A DNA stretch of 64,000 nucleotides from Cordia subcordata. Lineage: Eukaryota > Streptophyta > Magnoliopsida > Boraginales > Cordiaceae. This document shows, in pieces, positions 1 through 11,199 of this stretch. How positions within the stretch are numbered: the stretch's first letter is position 1; each line of letters begins with the position of its first letter. The stretch covers positions 2,728,001-2,792,000 of the forward strand of contig JAPTOF010000024.1 of NCBI GenBank assembly GCA_028554755.1. Direction: 5' to 3'. Position numbers and translations under genes: made by a program. Below the pieces are notes generated by a model, which was not told the origin of the DNA, made no database searches, and worked only from the letters and a program-made list of their open reading frames with translations.

Positions 1-22
1 CCCAAACTTTCAAAAGCAAAAG

Positions 23-751
23 ATGGCAAAGGCAAAGGCAAGGGCACTCAAAGCAACTTGGGATGTCACTAATAACAAAGAACAATTAGAGAAAGAGCAT
101 GAGATTGCTAACTTTGTTTGTCTTATGGCAAATGAAGATGAGGCAAAATCTACCCCTTATGATTCTAGTACTTCTCTTTCATGTGATGAAATTGATGAAT
201 ATACCCTTAAAGAATTGCAATAAGCTTTTGGAAAATTACATGATGATCTTCTACTAGCTTTAAACAAAAACAAATGCTTACAAAAGAAGTTGAAAATTGC
301 ATTGAATGAGAAAGAAACTTTAGAAAAAGAGAATGCAACTCTTGTTAAGAAAATTGAGACTTTGGAAAAGGAAAATGACTCTTTTGCCGAAGATTTTGTG
401 AAGTTTGAAAAAGAAGTAAAGGATTTGAAAAAAAGCAATGAGGATTTAAAAGACATTATTCAAAAGTTTACAAATGGAAGGGAGAACTTTGAAAAATTTC
501 TTGGATCTTAAAAGATGGCATTTGACAAAAGCGGGATTAGTTTTGAGCCTACTTTCAAACAAAAGTATTTGAAAATCTATTTTGTGAAAGCATCCACTTT
601 CACTACTCCCTTGAAATCCTATATTGTTTGCACTTATTGTGAAAAACATGGGCATATTTCCACAATTTGTTACTACAAGAGACTTTGTGATAAAGGCACA
701 CTTGTCCTTCATTGGCAACGATCCAAATGGGTTGTAAAAGCCAAACATTAA
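23..751 (+). pseudogene. gag: Copia A gag, C-terminal part with zinc knuckle
   Basis: One frame runs from 23 to 751, broken by stops at 221-223 and 509-511. It encodes an acidic stretch (ANEDEAKSTPYDSS), then a long lysine/glutamate-rich coiled-coil-like segment (about 230-500), then a zinc knuckle near 640-680 reading CTYCEKHGHISTIC, which fits CX2CX4HX4C. In SIRE-type elements gag packages the RNA into particles and the knuckle binds RNA. This is the second of two knuckles; the first is outside the window but is seen in the related copia C at about 38985. The frame changes before the protease at 837. Defective. Confidence 0.8.
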
Positions 752-836
752 AAGACTTTACGTCAAGCACCCAAAGGATTTGGGGACCCACAAATAAGGC
801 GGTTTGTACTTATTTTACTATTTGTAGGTATGCCAT

Positions 837-1438
837 GTGAGCAAACATAGCAAAAAGAAATGGTTTATGGATAGTGGGTACTCCAAACACATGAGGGGTG
901 ATCCCTCATTATTCTATGACTTTAAAAATGTCAAAGAAGGAGATATTATCTTTGGGGACAATAGCAAGGGAAGAATAATTGGCAAGGGAAGCATTAGTAA
1001 CAAAAATTCTATTGTTATTCATAATGTCGTACTTTTTGAGGGGCTTAATTTCAATTTACTTAGCATTAGTCAATTATGTGACAAAGGGCATAAAGTTGTG
1101 TTTAAATCTACTAGTTGCATCATTTATGATTGTGATAGCAATAGTGTGTTGTTTGTTGCAAATAGAAAAGACAATGTGTACACGGTAGAGATTGATCAAC
1201 TTGAGAATCAAAATGTTACTTGCTTGTCCATTATGCATGAAAGTTCTTATTTGTGGCATATAAGGCTAAGACATATGAGCATGAGCATTTTGAAAAATTC
1301 GTCAAAAAATGATCTTGTTGGAGATTTTCCAAAACTAACGTTTGATAAGATAAAATTTATGATTCATGGCAATTTGGAAAACAACACAAAACTTATTTCA
1401 AATCCATCAATGAGGTTTCAACTACTAAGGCATTATAA
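837..1438 (+). pseudogene. pol: Copia A protease active site and GAG-pre-integrase domain
   Basis: The frame from 837 starts with KKWFMDSGYSKHMRGD, the copia protease active site (usual form WxxDSGCSxHMTGD; here the Asp-Ser-Gly triad is kept and Cys is Tyr). LLSISQLCDKG follows, then the GAG-pre-integrase signature WHIRLRHMSM (usual WHxRLGH; Gly is Arg) near 1255. The expected Cys-rich zinc site that follows is degraded, and the frame is lost near 1390-1440. An aspartic protease would cut the polyprotein inside virus-like particles. There is no credible ATG because this is an internal part of a polyprotein. Confidence 0.8.
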
Positions 1439-2267
1439 TTGTTGCACATGGATTTGTTTGGACCAAATGATATGGTTAGCCTAAGAGGTTCTAAGTATAC
1501 TTTTGTAGTTGTAGATGATTATACTAGGTTCACTTGGATAATGTTTCTTGCACACAAAAATGAAGCCTTCAATGAATTTGCTAGATTATGTAGAAAAGTG
1601 CACAATGAGAAAGACTATTTTATAACTTGCATACGTAGTGATAATGGCACGGAATAAGTGAACACTTCTTTTATACATTTTTGTGATAAGCATGGCATTG
1701 AACATAATTTTTTGGCCCCTCGGACTCCTCAACAAAATGGGGTAGTAAAGAGAAAGAATCATACTAATAAGAAATGGTAAGGACCATACTCAAAGAACAT
1801 AACTTGCCAACATACTTCTGGAGCAAAGCCGTTAACACGGCATGTTATGTGCAAAATCGTGTACTTATTCGATCCATTTTGAATAAAACTCCTTATGAAC
1901 TTTGCATGACAAAACTCCTAAAATCTCTTATTTCGAAGTCTTTGGTTGCAAATGTTTTATATTGAATACAAAAGACCATTTGAGAAAATTCAATGCTAAA
2001 TCCAATGAGGGTATCTTTTTGAGTTATTCCACAAAGAGTAAGACTTATAGAGTTTATAATAAGAGAACTCTTGTTGTGGAGAAGTCAATGCATGTAACAT
2101 TTGATGAGACTAACCTATTTGAGCTAAGAAAAGATGCTGATGATATAGGTTATCTCTTGGAAAGGACAACACTGGAAGATCAACCATCTACAAGCAAAGA
2201 GATACTTGCTAAGCAAGATCATACGCAACAAGGAAAGGAATCACGAGAAAAGATGAATGAAAAATAA
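1439..2267 (+). pseudogene. pol: Copia A integrase (catalytic core and C-terminal region)
   Basis: The integrase core reads HMDLFGPNDM (first Asp), VVVDDYTRFTW, then IRSDNGTE (second Asp) near 1640, followed by a stop at 1655-1657. At 1735 the expected NGVVERKN is NGVVKRKN, so the third catalytic acid (Glu) is replaced by Lys. The rest continues in two further frames: 1774-1965 (YFWSKAVNTACYVQNR) and 1902-2267 (FEVFGCKCFILN, then GIFLSYSTKSKTYRVYN, the typical copia tail). At least two frameshifts plus the active-site change make this dead. Confidence 0.85.
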
Positions 2268-2345
2268 ATTCCAAATCAACAAAACATCTTGGAGCAAGAA
2301 GAGGATCATGATGATTTGTCGAAAAGATAGAAATTCATTAGACAT

Positions 2346-3250
2346 CATCCCACAAAGCAAATTATTGGTGATCTCAATAAAGGCGTAAGAACTAGATGTA
2401 ATCTTAATACTTTTTGGGAGCATTGTGCATTTATCTTGCATATAGAGCTTGAGAATGTTAGTGAAGCCTTGCTAGGTGAAAATTGGATAATGGCTATGCA
2501 AGAGGAACCTAATCTATTAACTAGAAATAAGGCGTGGGAATTAGTTAAGAGACCTAGAGACCACCCTGTAATTGGTACTAAATGGATTTTTGGAAACAAA
2601 CTTGATAAAACCGGTGTAGTAACTAGAAATAAGGCTAGACTTGTGGCTCAAGGATATAATTAAGAAGAGGGAATTGACTATTATGAGACCTATGTCACCG
2701 TAGTTAGATTAGAGTCAATTCGCATGTTGCTTGCATTTGCTTGTTATATAGACTTTAAGCTTTACCAAATGGATGTGAAAAGTGCTTTTTTGAATGGTTT
2801 TCTTGAAAAGGAAGTGTGTTGAACAATCTCCCAGCTGTGAAGATTCATGTTTTCCAAATCATATTTACAAACAGAAAAAGGATTTATATAGTTTCAAAAA
2901 AGTCCCTAGGGCTTAGTATGAAAGACTTAGTGGTTTTCTTGTTGAAAATAATTTTAAAAGAGGAAAATTAGATTCAACTTTGTTTATAAAAAGAGATAAA
3001 GATGATATCTTACTTGTGCAAATCTATGTGGATGATTTTATATTTGGAAGCTATTCATGTTGCATTGTGTGAAAGTTTTGCTAAGTGTATGAACAAGGAA
3101 TTCGAAATGAACATAATGGGAGAGTTGACATTCTTCCTTGGGTTTAAAATCAAACAAACGAAAGAATGAATATTTGTCAACGAAGCCAAGTATACAAAAG
3201 AAGTTTTCAAGAAACTTAGGCTTGAAGATGCTAAAGAAATCGGTACTCCA
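2346..3250 (+). pseudogene. pol: Copia A reverse transcriptase
   Basis: Reverse transcriptase motifs are readable from about 2436: KWIFGNKLDKTG, NKARLVAQGYN (followed by a stop at the usual Gln), EEGIDYYET, then YQMDVKSAFLNGFLEKEV near 2765-2815. After 2820 the frame shifts and continues with YERLSGFLVENNF and the catalytic box IYVDDFIFG; YVDD lies at 3025-3036 and is intact. Between about 3045 and 3250 the thumb/connection region is frame-broken (LTFFLGFKIKQ recognisable). Several stops and at least two frameshifts. Confidence 0.85.
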
Positions 3251-3970
3251 ATGAGTTCCTCCACTAAGCTTGACAAGGATAAGAAGGTTATGCCCATGGA
3301 TGAGAAAAGGAATAGATGTATGATTGGTAGTTTGCTTTATTTAATAGCCTCTAGACCAAAAATCATGTTTGCTGTATGTTTATGTGCTCATTTCCAATCT
3401 AGTCCTAAAGAATCTCATTTATTTGCTGTAAAGAGAATAATTAGATATCTTAAAGACACAATTGATCTAGGACTTTGGTATGCTAAAAGAACCTCATTTG
3501 ATTTGTGTGGTTATTTCGATACGGATTTTGTTGGTTGTAAGGTTGACCAAAAGAGTACAAGTGGTACATGTCAATTTCTTGGTCATTCCTTGGTGTCTTG
3601 GTCAAGTTGGAAGCAAAATAGTATTGCTATCTCTACGACTGAGGCCGAATACATTGTCGTCGGTTCACGTGTTGCTCAAATTTTGTAGATGAAGCAAAAC
3701 TTGCTTGATTATAGTTTGCATTATGATCATGTTCCTATTTTTTGTGGTAATATTAGTGCTATAAATCTCACTAAGTACCCCATCCAACATTCTAGAACTA
3801 AACATATTGAGATAAGACACCACTTCATTTGGGATCATGTGCAAAAAAGTGATATTGTACTTGAATTTGTTGACACTTTGCATCAAATCGCCAACATTTT
3901 TACAAAACCTTTGAATGAAGAGCAATTTTGCAAAATAAGGAGAGAAATTGGAAAACAAACTTATACTTAA
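3251..3970 (+). pseudogene. pol: Copia A RNase H and pol C-terminus
   Basis: A single frame covers 3251-3970 with one nonsense codon, TAG at 3686-3688, where relatives have Trp (LWMKQ). Visible motifs are GSLLYLIASRPKIMFAV, AVKRIIRYLKDT, DFVGCKVDQKSTSGTCQFLG, SWSSWKQNSIAISTTEAEY and LHQIANIFTKPL, the normal C-terminal series of copia RNase H. RNase H removes the RNA strand during reverse transcription. Apart from the TAG this is the least damaged pol segment of element A. Confidence 0.88.
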
Positions 3971-4409
3971 TTTGTGTTCATGTCGTTAAAGTTTGCTTGT
4001 TTTGGATCGAAGATGCAAACTATTGTTAAAGTGCATATTTGTTTTTATGAAAAATGTCATGTTTTTGTAAAAGATGGACTTAAAATTGAGTTATGTTGCA
4101 CAAAAATTGCATTTTTTGGCCAAAAAGAGGTTTGCTAGTTGACTACTAGGGCGCCCGGTACGTCCAGCGAGTTAAATTGGTTTTGCCGATCAACCGACAG
4201 AGTCGGGCACAACTATTTTAAAACCCAATTTTGGCTAATTCTTTTCATTCTCTCCTACATTCTTAAAAACCATAACCCTAATTTCTTTCAAACCCTAATT
4301 CCTAAACACCCATTAACATAAAAAAATCTTCCAAATTACTTCAAGATTTGCATTACCCATATTGTGAAGACTATTCTTGCATCATTATTTCTTCAAATTT
4401 TGCATCAAA
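3971..4409 (+). promoter_or_regulatory. Copia A spacer between pol and ORF3 with GTCGACC-like repeats; possible internal promoter
   Basis: This 439-bp non-coding spacer starts with AT-rich sequence. At about 4135-4210 it changes to a GC-richer patch with degenerate copies of the palindromic GCCGGTCGACC motif also found in LTRs (CCGGTACGTCC, GCCGATCAACCGAC, GAGTCGGGC). A TATA-like CTATTTTAAAAC follows near 4212, then a pyrimidine-rich, ATG-poor leader (CCCTAA-type repeats) up to the ORF3 ATG at 4410. The same order occurs in copia C at 54174-54580. A promoter role is inferred from resemblance to the LTR promoter layout and is untested. Confidence 0.4.
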
Positions 4410-5753
4410 ATGGTGGATTCAAGAAAAGGGAAAACCAAAGCTCTGTCTTCTAAAAGACCAAGAACAAGCTCTTCACCATCTTAAACTTAATCACCACCAC
4501 GACTAGAATTGATACCACCAGATGATTTACCAAAAAGGGATGTGAACGGAAGAAAAATTCGTTACGAAAGATACCTTATGGATGTGGATTTCATAGGAAC
4601 AAGGGTGATTGAACTTTTTCGTGAACAAGGTTGGTATGATTTCACTCATGTTAAATGTGAAGTTTATAAGCCTATGGTTTATCAATTCTACTATCATGTG
4701 CAAGAAGTTCAAAGTTTTAAACCTCTAACTATTGAATCTTAGGTCAATGGTTTGCATATATTCATAAATGAGAAGACTTTAGCAATAATTTTTTGGTTAC
4801 CAATAGAAGGAGAAAGAGTATTTTGCTAAAGGTTGGCCCTTAGGAAAAAGGCCAACATGAGATGCTGCTTTAGAATTTATTTGGAAAGATATTGATGGAC
4901 TGAGAATTGGAGATCAAACTCCATACAAGAACGCTTTAAATCCTGAGAAAAGAATTATGAACAGGATCTTTAAAGAATTATTGATGCCTAGGAAGATGAG
5001 TGATAATCAGGTTGGTTACTTTGATGCATATAACATGTATTTTCTGTTTGAGAAGAAAAAAGGTTGCATTGCCTTATATCATATTGAATCGTATGGTGCA
5101 TCTTGCTAAAGTAGGTCAACACTTAGGATACAAAATGGTACTTACTCAAAATTTCAAACATTTTAAAGCACCTTTGATAAATGACCCTAAGCCGAAAGAG
5201 TTCAATTGGTATTTTAACATGAGTTATATGGATCAGATGGAACTCTACTGGTATAATGGAACAACAATAATTGAGACTCGGTTTAAGAGTTTACTAGTTG
5301 ATATCCAAGCTCAAATTAGAGAAAATCAAGAAGCCATACTACTTTCACATTGCCAGTTACGGGTTCTGCAATTGGGGAGTTTCAGAGATAGGTACATGAA
5401 GAGGCTCGGGATGAAGTTCAAGATATTCTAAATGAGGCAAAAAGGCAAGAGTGGGCTCGAGGAGGAAATATAAACATTCAAGAACTCGTTATTAGAATGC
5501 CAATGGAAGTGAGCCCTTCAGAAGAGGAAGACCCTGATTTGACTGAAGAACAATAAGAACTCCAGAGAGCTTTGAGAGAATCAAGAAGGGAAGCTCGATT
5601 TGCTTAGCAACGCCAAGAGGAGATGAGACATGGTGTTGGATCAAGTTCTGGTACTCAATAAGGAATGTCACAAGAATATCCATCCATTATGGTGTAACTT
5701 CTAGAGCAAATGAAGGTCCTTAACACAAATGTTGATCAAATGACAGCTACATG
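4410..5753 (+). pseudogene. Copia A ORF3 (env-position protein), 5' part, interrupted by copia B
   Basis: ATG at 4410 (MVDSRKGKTKALSSKRPRTS) opens a basic N-terminus; a stop follows at about 4482, then the frame continues to 4742 (RYERYLMDVDFIGTRVIELF, YKPMVYQFYYHVQEV). After a frameshift, DAALEFIWKDIDGL and NPEKRIMNRIFKELLMPRKM are readable to about 5090, then another frame at 5000-5431. The layout resembles the plant mobile-element family annotated as putative plant transposon protein (Pfam PF20167), which often sits after pol in such elements. No signal peptide or membrane segment is visible, so an envelope role is not supported. The protein would continue at 17446 beyond the copia B insertion. 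Badly decayed. Confidence 0.65.
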
Positions 5754-7672
5754 TGAAGGATCTAATGAAGCATGCAAGACTAACCCTAGGTTAATTTTTA
5801 TAATTTTAACCCTAGCCACAGTGAAAAAATAAATACTTGCATACAATAATACCACACACGCATAGAATAAACAAGAACACAAAGTAAAATTGTTAGAACA
5901 AATTTACCTCCTAAAGCAAAAAATGACCAAAAAATTTAGCTGACTATCGGATTGCCTTCTGGACCTCTGATCGACAATCTTACCGTTTGAAGCCCTAGAA
6001 GTGTGGAACATCCTCCTAAAATTTCAGCAGAAAAACCTCTATAAGAATGACCCAAAAATCTTTTGATCTTCCTTACTATAAGATGTTAACTATAAGCAAG
6101 AACCAAATTCTTGGTGAAAGAATTGGTTTTAGAATTATAGAAGTTTAATTTTGTTTTTGGTCAATCAAGAGAAGAAGAAGAGAAGAAGAAGAGAATTTTT
6201 TTCTTTTCCAAACTTCTCCAAGAATGTACGTGTCTTCCATCTTTTTGACATACAAAAGTTTTTGCATTTTATCAGACTTAGTTGACCCCCTTTAAGAGTA
6301 TCAGACTAAGTTGACCCCCTTAAAGAGTTCTTTTAGCAATAGAACTCCTAGGTAGACTAGGATTTTATCTTGAGGAGTTTAAATTCAAGTAAAAGATCTT
6401 TAGGTGATAAGAGTTTCAAATATAAACCAACTCTTGACCTAATCTTCTAGAATTTAAATCCCAACAGATCTTCTGGAACTTGCAGGGCCTACTATTTGTT
6501 TCTTCTTCCCAAATTTGGATGCCTCTTTGCAAGACGACTCGACAAAAAAAAAAAACATTCCAAGATAGGAAACTTGTAGTTAAAGATATATGAATTATCT
6601 TGTAAAATATAGCAACTCTGTCCTAATTTGGAAACCTTGGTCAAAAGTCACGTCTCGCATACCTAGAAGCTTTAGGAATGAAATTAAGATACATTCTAAT
6701 TATCCACATTAAATCTTGGACCAATAAGAATTAAGAACAAATCTTATTTCTTATTTCCAAGAATCCTAATGTAATTAGAACTCTTACGAAAACACGCATT
6801 TAGCAATTGACCAATCCAAGCAAAGATTTCTCATGCTTAAAACAATGTCCGGCTAGTAGAGGGACCAAAAGACATAACTACCCTTGGTTCACAAAATGAC
6901 CAAAATGCCCTTACCTCCCCTTAGGTGACATAATGACCATTTTGACCCTAGTCTATTTCACCATAAGACTAAAACCGCACTCCAAGGATAATTAGTGGAT
7001 GTCAGAAGCTTGTCACTATAACGAGTGACCTTTGTCTTTGACCTACTAAGCAAAATAACCAAAACGCCCTTCTATGTACGCCCGTGGTCAAGGTTGGTCC
7101 TTTAACTGTAGCATCACCTCCTTAACTACCTCTAAACCTTGGAATAACTTGTCCAAGATATCAATCATCTTCTAGTCACATTATTCTTAATCTCGGAAGT
7201 GACCTACAAGTTAAATGACTGATATACCCTTGAAGGGTTATATAACTAGATCTAGATTTGGATGATCATACGGACAATACCAAGGGGGCACATAGAATCT
7301 ATTATTGCAAATACATGTCCTAATTGACCAGAACTCAACACCTAATGCATAGAGCTATTGACCCTAGCCAAGCAAGGTCTCACTCATAGTGGATCAAAGT
7401 GCTAAACCCTGGATCCATTAGTTCATCCATATTCGCTTAGGATTAAAGGCATTGGCCACTTAGCAGTAGTGAGTTTTGTGTTTTCTAACTTTGATAGTAC
7501 AGTTACAAGAAAACTAACTCATAGTGGTTCAATCCAATACGTGACATACTCATTAAAGAGACAAGTCTGGAAAGGCCTCCAATAACCTAGGTAGGTTACC
7601 CTCACAAGGAGACTTGCTCGCTATAACCTTATCCTGGTAGAGTGCCTAGCACCACTATATGGTTATGGACTT

Positions 7673-9611
7673 TGATGTATGTCTTTGAGTGAAAGCTCTA
7701 AAAACTCGAAAGCGCACGGATCGATGCAGTGTAGTATGTGCGAGAACGGGTGTCGAACCACAGGGTGGCTATGTTGTGAGATGGATTCTACGTGTGTGTT
7801 CTAGAATGTGCCTAAAAATAAGAAATCTAAACTATCTATTTTTGGGATTTTGGATTTTTGAATGGTTGGGAGCTCTAACTAAAATGAATTAAACTAAACT
7901 ATGGGAAAAGTGGGCGACAAGCTAATCTAGAGGAACTAACAAATGGAAAGGGGTTAGGGTGACTTCAACTTATGAATAGGTGATTTTATACTTAATTGCT
8001 ATGGGATTAAAGAATGATGGCTTACTTTAGTGATTGCTTTTAACTAGGTTGCTAAATTAGTGTCTTCATTTCCCCCTAGGACTCAGTACGGCTCTGTCCC
8101 TAGGCGGTGCCTTCTAGAGCTACGGCGTGGTCCTTATGACCTAGGGCCTTAAGAGTGACTAACTAGCTTATTAGGTGACTTAGAATAAACCTACCTTAGT
8201 ACTGAAATCATTGGCTGGATTTAAAGCCAAGACCTAGTGTCACTAAGGTCGATTAAACCTATCATGAAACCTATTGGCTAGATTTAAAGCCCAAGGAGAC
8301 TCGGCCTAGGCTAGCCCTAAATTATGCTTCATCATTCTAAGGTCACAATAGCGGGATTTAACCTATTAACACATTCATACATGTTCTAAGCCAAGGTGTT
8401 CGCGAATAAAGGGACCTATTCAACTACCAAACATCGTCATGCTCGGATTACACCATTAGAAGCAATTAACAACTGACATGTATGCGTTATTGAAGTCATA
8501 TTCACTACTAGGCATGCAAATATCCACGTAGACATGAATATAAGCATTACCCACTTCATAGCATCCACATTTAAACACATAGACATGATTATAGCATGGA
8601 TTAGATGTGTTTAGTAATAAATAGACTTCAATTTATACACATGTTACTCATTTAGGCATTTAATCAAACACTTAGACATGAATGAGAAAATAACCATTTG
8701 AACAAGAAGATCAAACATGTATATCAGCCATTTAATCCCATATCATAAGAGCATATAGCTAACCCATTACATAAGTAAAATCACCCTACACAAGTCTACT
8801 CAATCATAATAAAAGATAGAATAAAAGAGAGTTTATGAAGCTTCCCTTTCATCCTAACTATTCTTGTACAAAACTCTTGAGCTGACTTGAATCCAAATGT
8901 TGAAACCTTTTAAATTCTCTTGCTCCAAAGTGATGAAATGTGTGAGAGAGTGTGTGTGTTGTAGGTGAACACTAGGGTTAAGTGTGTGTGTGTGTGTGAT
9001 GGGTGTAAAGATCCTCTTCCCCCCCAAAAGATCCCCCTTTTTAGTCTGAAAATTGAGCTTTTATATCAATTTTTCACGAACTGTCGGTCGACCTAGCCAG
9101 TCGACCAGCTTCTTCTTTTAGCTCGACCGGCTTTTTGGCGATGCTCTCTAGACTGGCCGGTCAACCTGGCTTTGGAGGGGTGGTCGTCCGGCTATTTTTG
9201 GCACCTCTCTAGAGTGGCCGGTCAACCTGGCTTTAGAGGGGTGGTTGTCCAGCTATTTTTCGCACCTCTCTGGAGTGGCCGGTCGATCAGCTCCTTCTTC
9301 TTGGTCGTCCGGCTGGCTTCTTTCCTCTATTCTTTGTCTTTCCGACCTTCGATCTTCTCCTTTTGGCTCGTACATCTCCCATCTTTATTACCTATCATCG
9401 CCCAATCTCGATCTTAACCTAAAGTTCACCTAAATCATTGAAAACAAGCAATTAGTGTAGCAATTTGTCTCTTAAACTCGATATGTACATTTGTTTACTC
9501 TTAAGCCTATTCTTATCAAAAGTACTACACCAATGCATCTTTTTGAGCACTTAATACTTCTTAAACATAGGTAAATTACAATGCAAACACACACAAAAAC
9601 ACAACACATCA
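7673..9611 (-). mobile_element. Solo LTR of an Athila-like Ty3/gypsy family
   Basis: Runs TGATGTATGTC..ACACATCA, 1,939 bp, flanked by the perfect 5-bp duplication GACTT (7668-7672 and 9612-9616). It is closely similar to the LTRs of gypsy F (39258-41141, 48568-50457) and has no internal sequence, so the partner LTR and interior were lost by LTR-LTR recombination. The sister copy of the host sequence at 17201-17225 (GGACTTATTT) is the unfilled site with GACTT once. Orientation is minus, as for F: the reverse-strand TATA-like box is at 9059-9068, and the GGTCGACC-type promoter cluster lies at 9083-9330. Confidence 0.93.
9083..9330 (-). promoter_or_regulatory. Solo LTR promoter region: GGTCGACC cluster and 61-bp tandem repeat
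   Basis: Just upstream (in element sense) of the reverse TATA-like box at 9059-9068 are copies of the GCCGGTCGACCGGC palindrome and its variants: GGTCGACC at 9086-9093, then AGTCGACC, GCTCGACCGGC, GGCCGGTCAACC (twice) and GGCCGGTCGATC. From 9153 a 61-bp unit repeats three times (starts 9153, 9214, 9275), each beginning TGGCCGGTC and containing GAGGGGTGGT(C/T)GTCC in the complete copies. The + strand ORFs here come from the repeat and are not genes. Promoter assignment is inferred from position relative to TATA. Confidence 0.55.
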
Positions 9612-9843
9612 GACTTATTTATGACATTACTAAGACTAGACTTCGACGTACTGCTCGTCCAGCCTCGCTACGTACCCAAGTCTTTAGTTAATGTCATTGG
9701 GCCTTCATGTATCATATCAACACACAGTGGAGAGAATATAGTGTGCAAAACTCAATCATATTAACAAAAAAAAAACTTGGGCGTATTATGTCTAGTATCC
9801 AGTAAACATCTTGCACTTGTGGTCTTTAAGGCATACAAACCCA

Positions 9844-10760
9844 ATAGACTCCCATTTGCACTAAAGACTACTACTGCCAAACTGTGTTCTCAAATGACTT
9901 AACCTGTGTGTCAAACACTCTCTCCAAGAGTCATGTTTCATGGGGACACATGGTTTTTCACCACAGTTATCTGATCTTCCTTCTAATGTCTTAGTACATA
10001 GTCTTTCGTTCTCTAAAAGATACTAAGATATGTGCAAATATACTAATGTAGGGCCATAAGTCCAATAATTGAACTAATATATGCTATCTATGCGGTTTAG
10101 TATTCAGCATATAGTCTGTAAAGCTCCTACTACGCTAAAGCACAGAATGCTCCTTTGGAATATTTCATGTTGTTCTAAACTAAGACTACTTTAATATAGA
10201 AATGCGGGATAGAGTTAACCCTTACTATATACCTGTTATCTTTCTTGTACGCTTATGGTCAACCAATATATTGATCAAAACAAAGACTTATTTTTCTGAT
10301 CAAATTTGATGCCATTTATTAGATGTTCACTTAAGCCCTTAAGCGAACTTGCTATATATGCCTTATGATATCTGCATCGAGCAATGCTCTTGTCTGGTTA
10401 TTAAGCTAGATGTCTTTGTCAAACTTTGCAATTAAGAAAAGGCTATCTTGACAAACATCTGTCATATTTCATTGTTACTAAGATAAGTGATAGCAATGGA
10501 GTCACCTAATGGATCCTAGCATGGCTTTTAGATAGAAGGCTTCCTTATAGTTGATTTCTGAGTGTAACCACCAGTATCTAGTCTTGCTATGAAGGCTTAA
10601 ACCTTCCATTAGCTCCATTTTTGTTCCTTGTACCCAACTATATCCTATGAGTTTTACCTCTTCAACTACAACTACAAGAGCCCAAACATAATTAAAGTGA
10701 CAAACTTTAAATCTATTACTATGAATCAATGGCAAAATATCTAAAATAGAAACTGCTTGT
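9844..10760 (-). pseudogene. pol: Copia B reverse transcriptase / RNase H remnant
   Basis: On the - strand at 10502-10735 a decayed RT N-terminal motif is readable: KTRYWWLHSEINYKEAFYLK followed by AMLGSIR, matching the copia series KARLVAKGYTQ..GIDYEETFSPVAMLKSIR at many positions. The 9844-10500 stretch should hold the rest of RT and RNase H by position and length, but I could not read a clear YxDD box or RNase H motifs there. No open frame longer than about 75 codons survives. Confidence 0.6.
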
Positions 10761-11199
10761 GTCTAATGAGAACCACTATCCCAAAGCTTTGGAAACTTGT
10801 CAAGAAGACTTTCCAGAGCATTTGTTAGGTTATATGGTGATCCTCCTACTACAATAAGGCTTCGGGTGTAACAATGATAACGTATAGTATTCTTTCCTTT
10901 ATAAGATGGTGTAGATTTATCTGAAAAAACAAAAGATCTCCAACAAAGAAAATCCAAAATTTGGCAAGTACTGAATCATAATTATCATTCTCTGAGTAGC
11001 TAGCATAAATGCCAGCGAGCATTTTTGCTCCTCAGACTAATATGTGATTCTTCCTCTGGTCTAAAAAGAATATCAAGAAATAACACATTTTTAACCTTTT
11101 GTTCCACCTATCAAAGATACTCAATAAATTAGCTAGAGTATTACAAATATGGAACTAAGCTTAAACAAAGTTTGTGCTAAAACCACATTTCTTGTAATG

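Larger units (their letters stand above)
5754..9843 (-). repeat. 3' LTR of copia B, split by a solo gypsy LTR
   Basis: Matches 15212-17442 along its length once the insertion at 7673-9616 (solo LTR plus one target copy) is removed, leaving about 2,146 bp. It lacks a stretch of roughly 85 bp present in the other LTR (about 15500-15590) and carries a private tandem duplication of a 29-30 bp unit at about 6269-6328 (ATCAGACTTAGTTGACCCCC repeated). Its inner edge (9844 onward, read in reverse) has the purine tract AAATGGGAG expected next to a copia 3' LTR. No coding potential. Confidence 0.88.

Noticed and set aside
7689..7892. 67-codon ORF, also at 39275-39478 and 48585-48788, with nearly identical protein
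   Set aside because: It is antisense to the gypsy element, lies in the conserved U5 end of three copies of one LTR family, and lacks a normal ATG. Similarity follows from recent common LTR origin, not from coding selection.
9172..9433. Overlapping ORFs rich in Trp, Ser and Phe
   Set aside because: They arise from the 61-bp tandem repeat in the LTR promoter region; two frames are open at once and neither matches a family.
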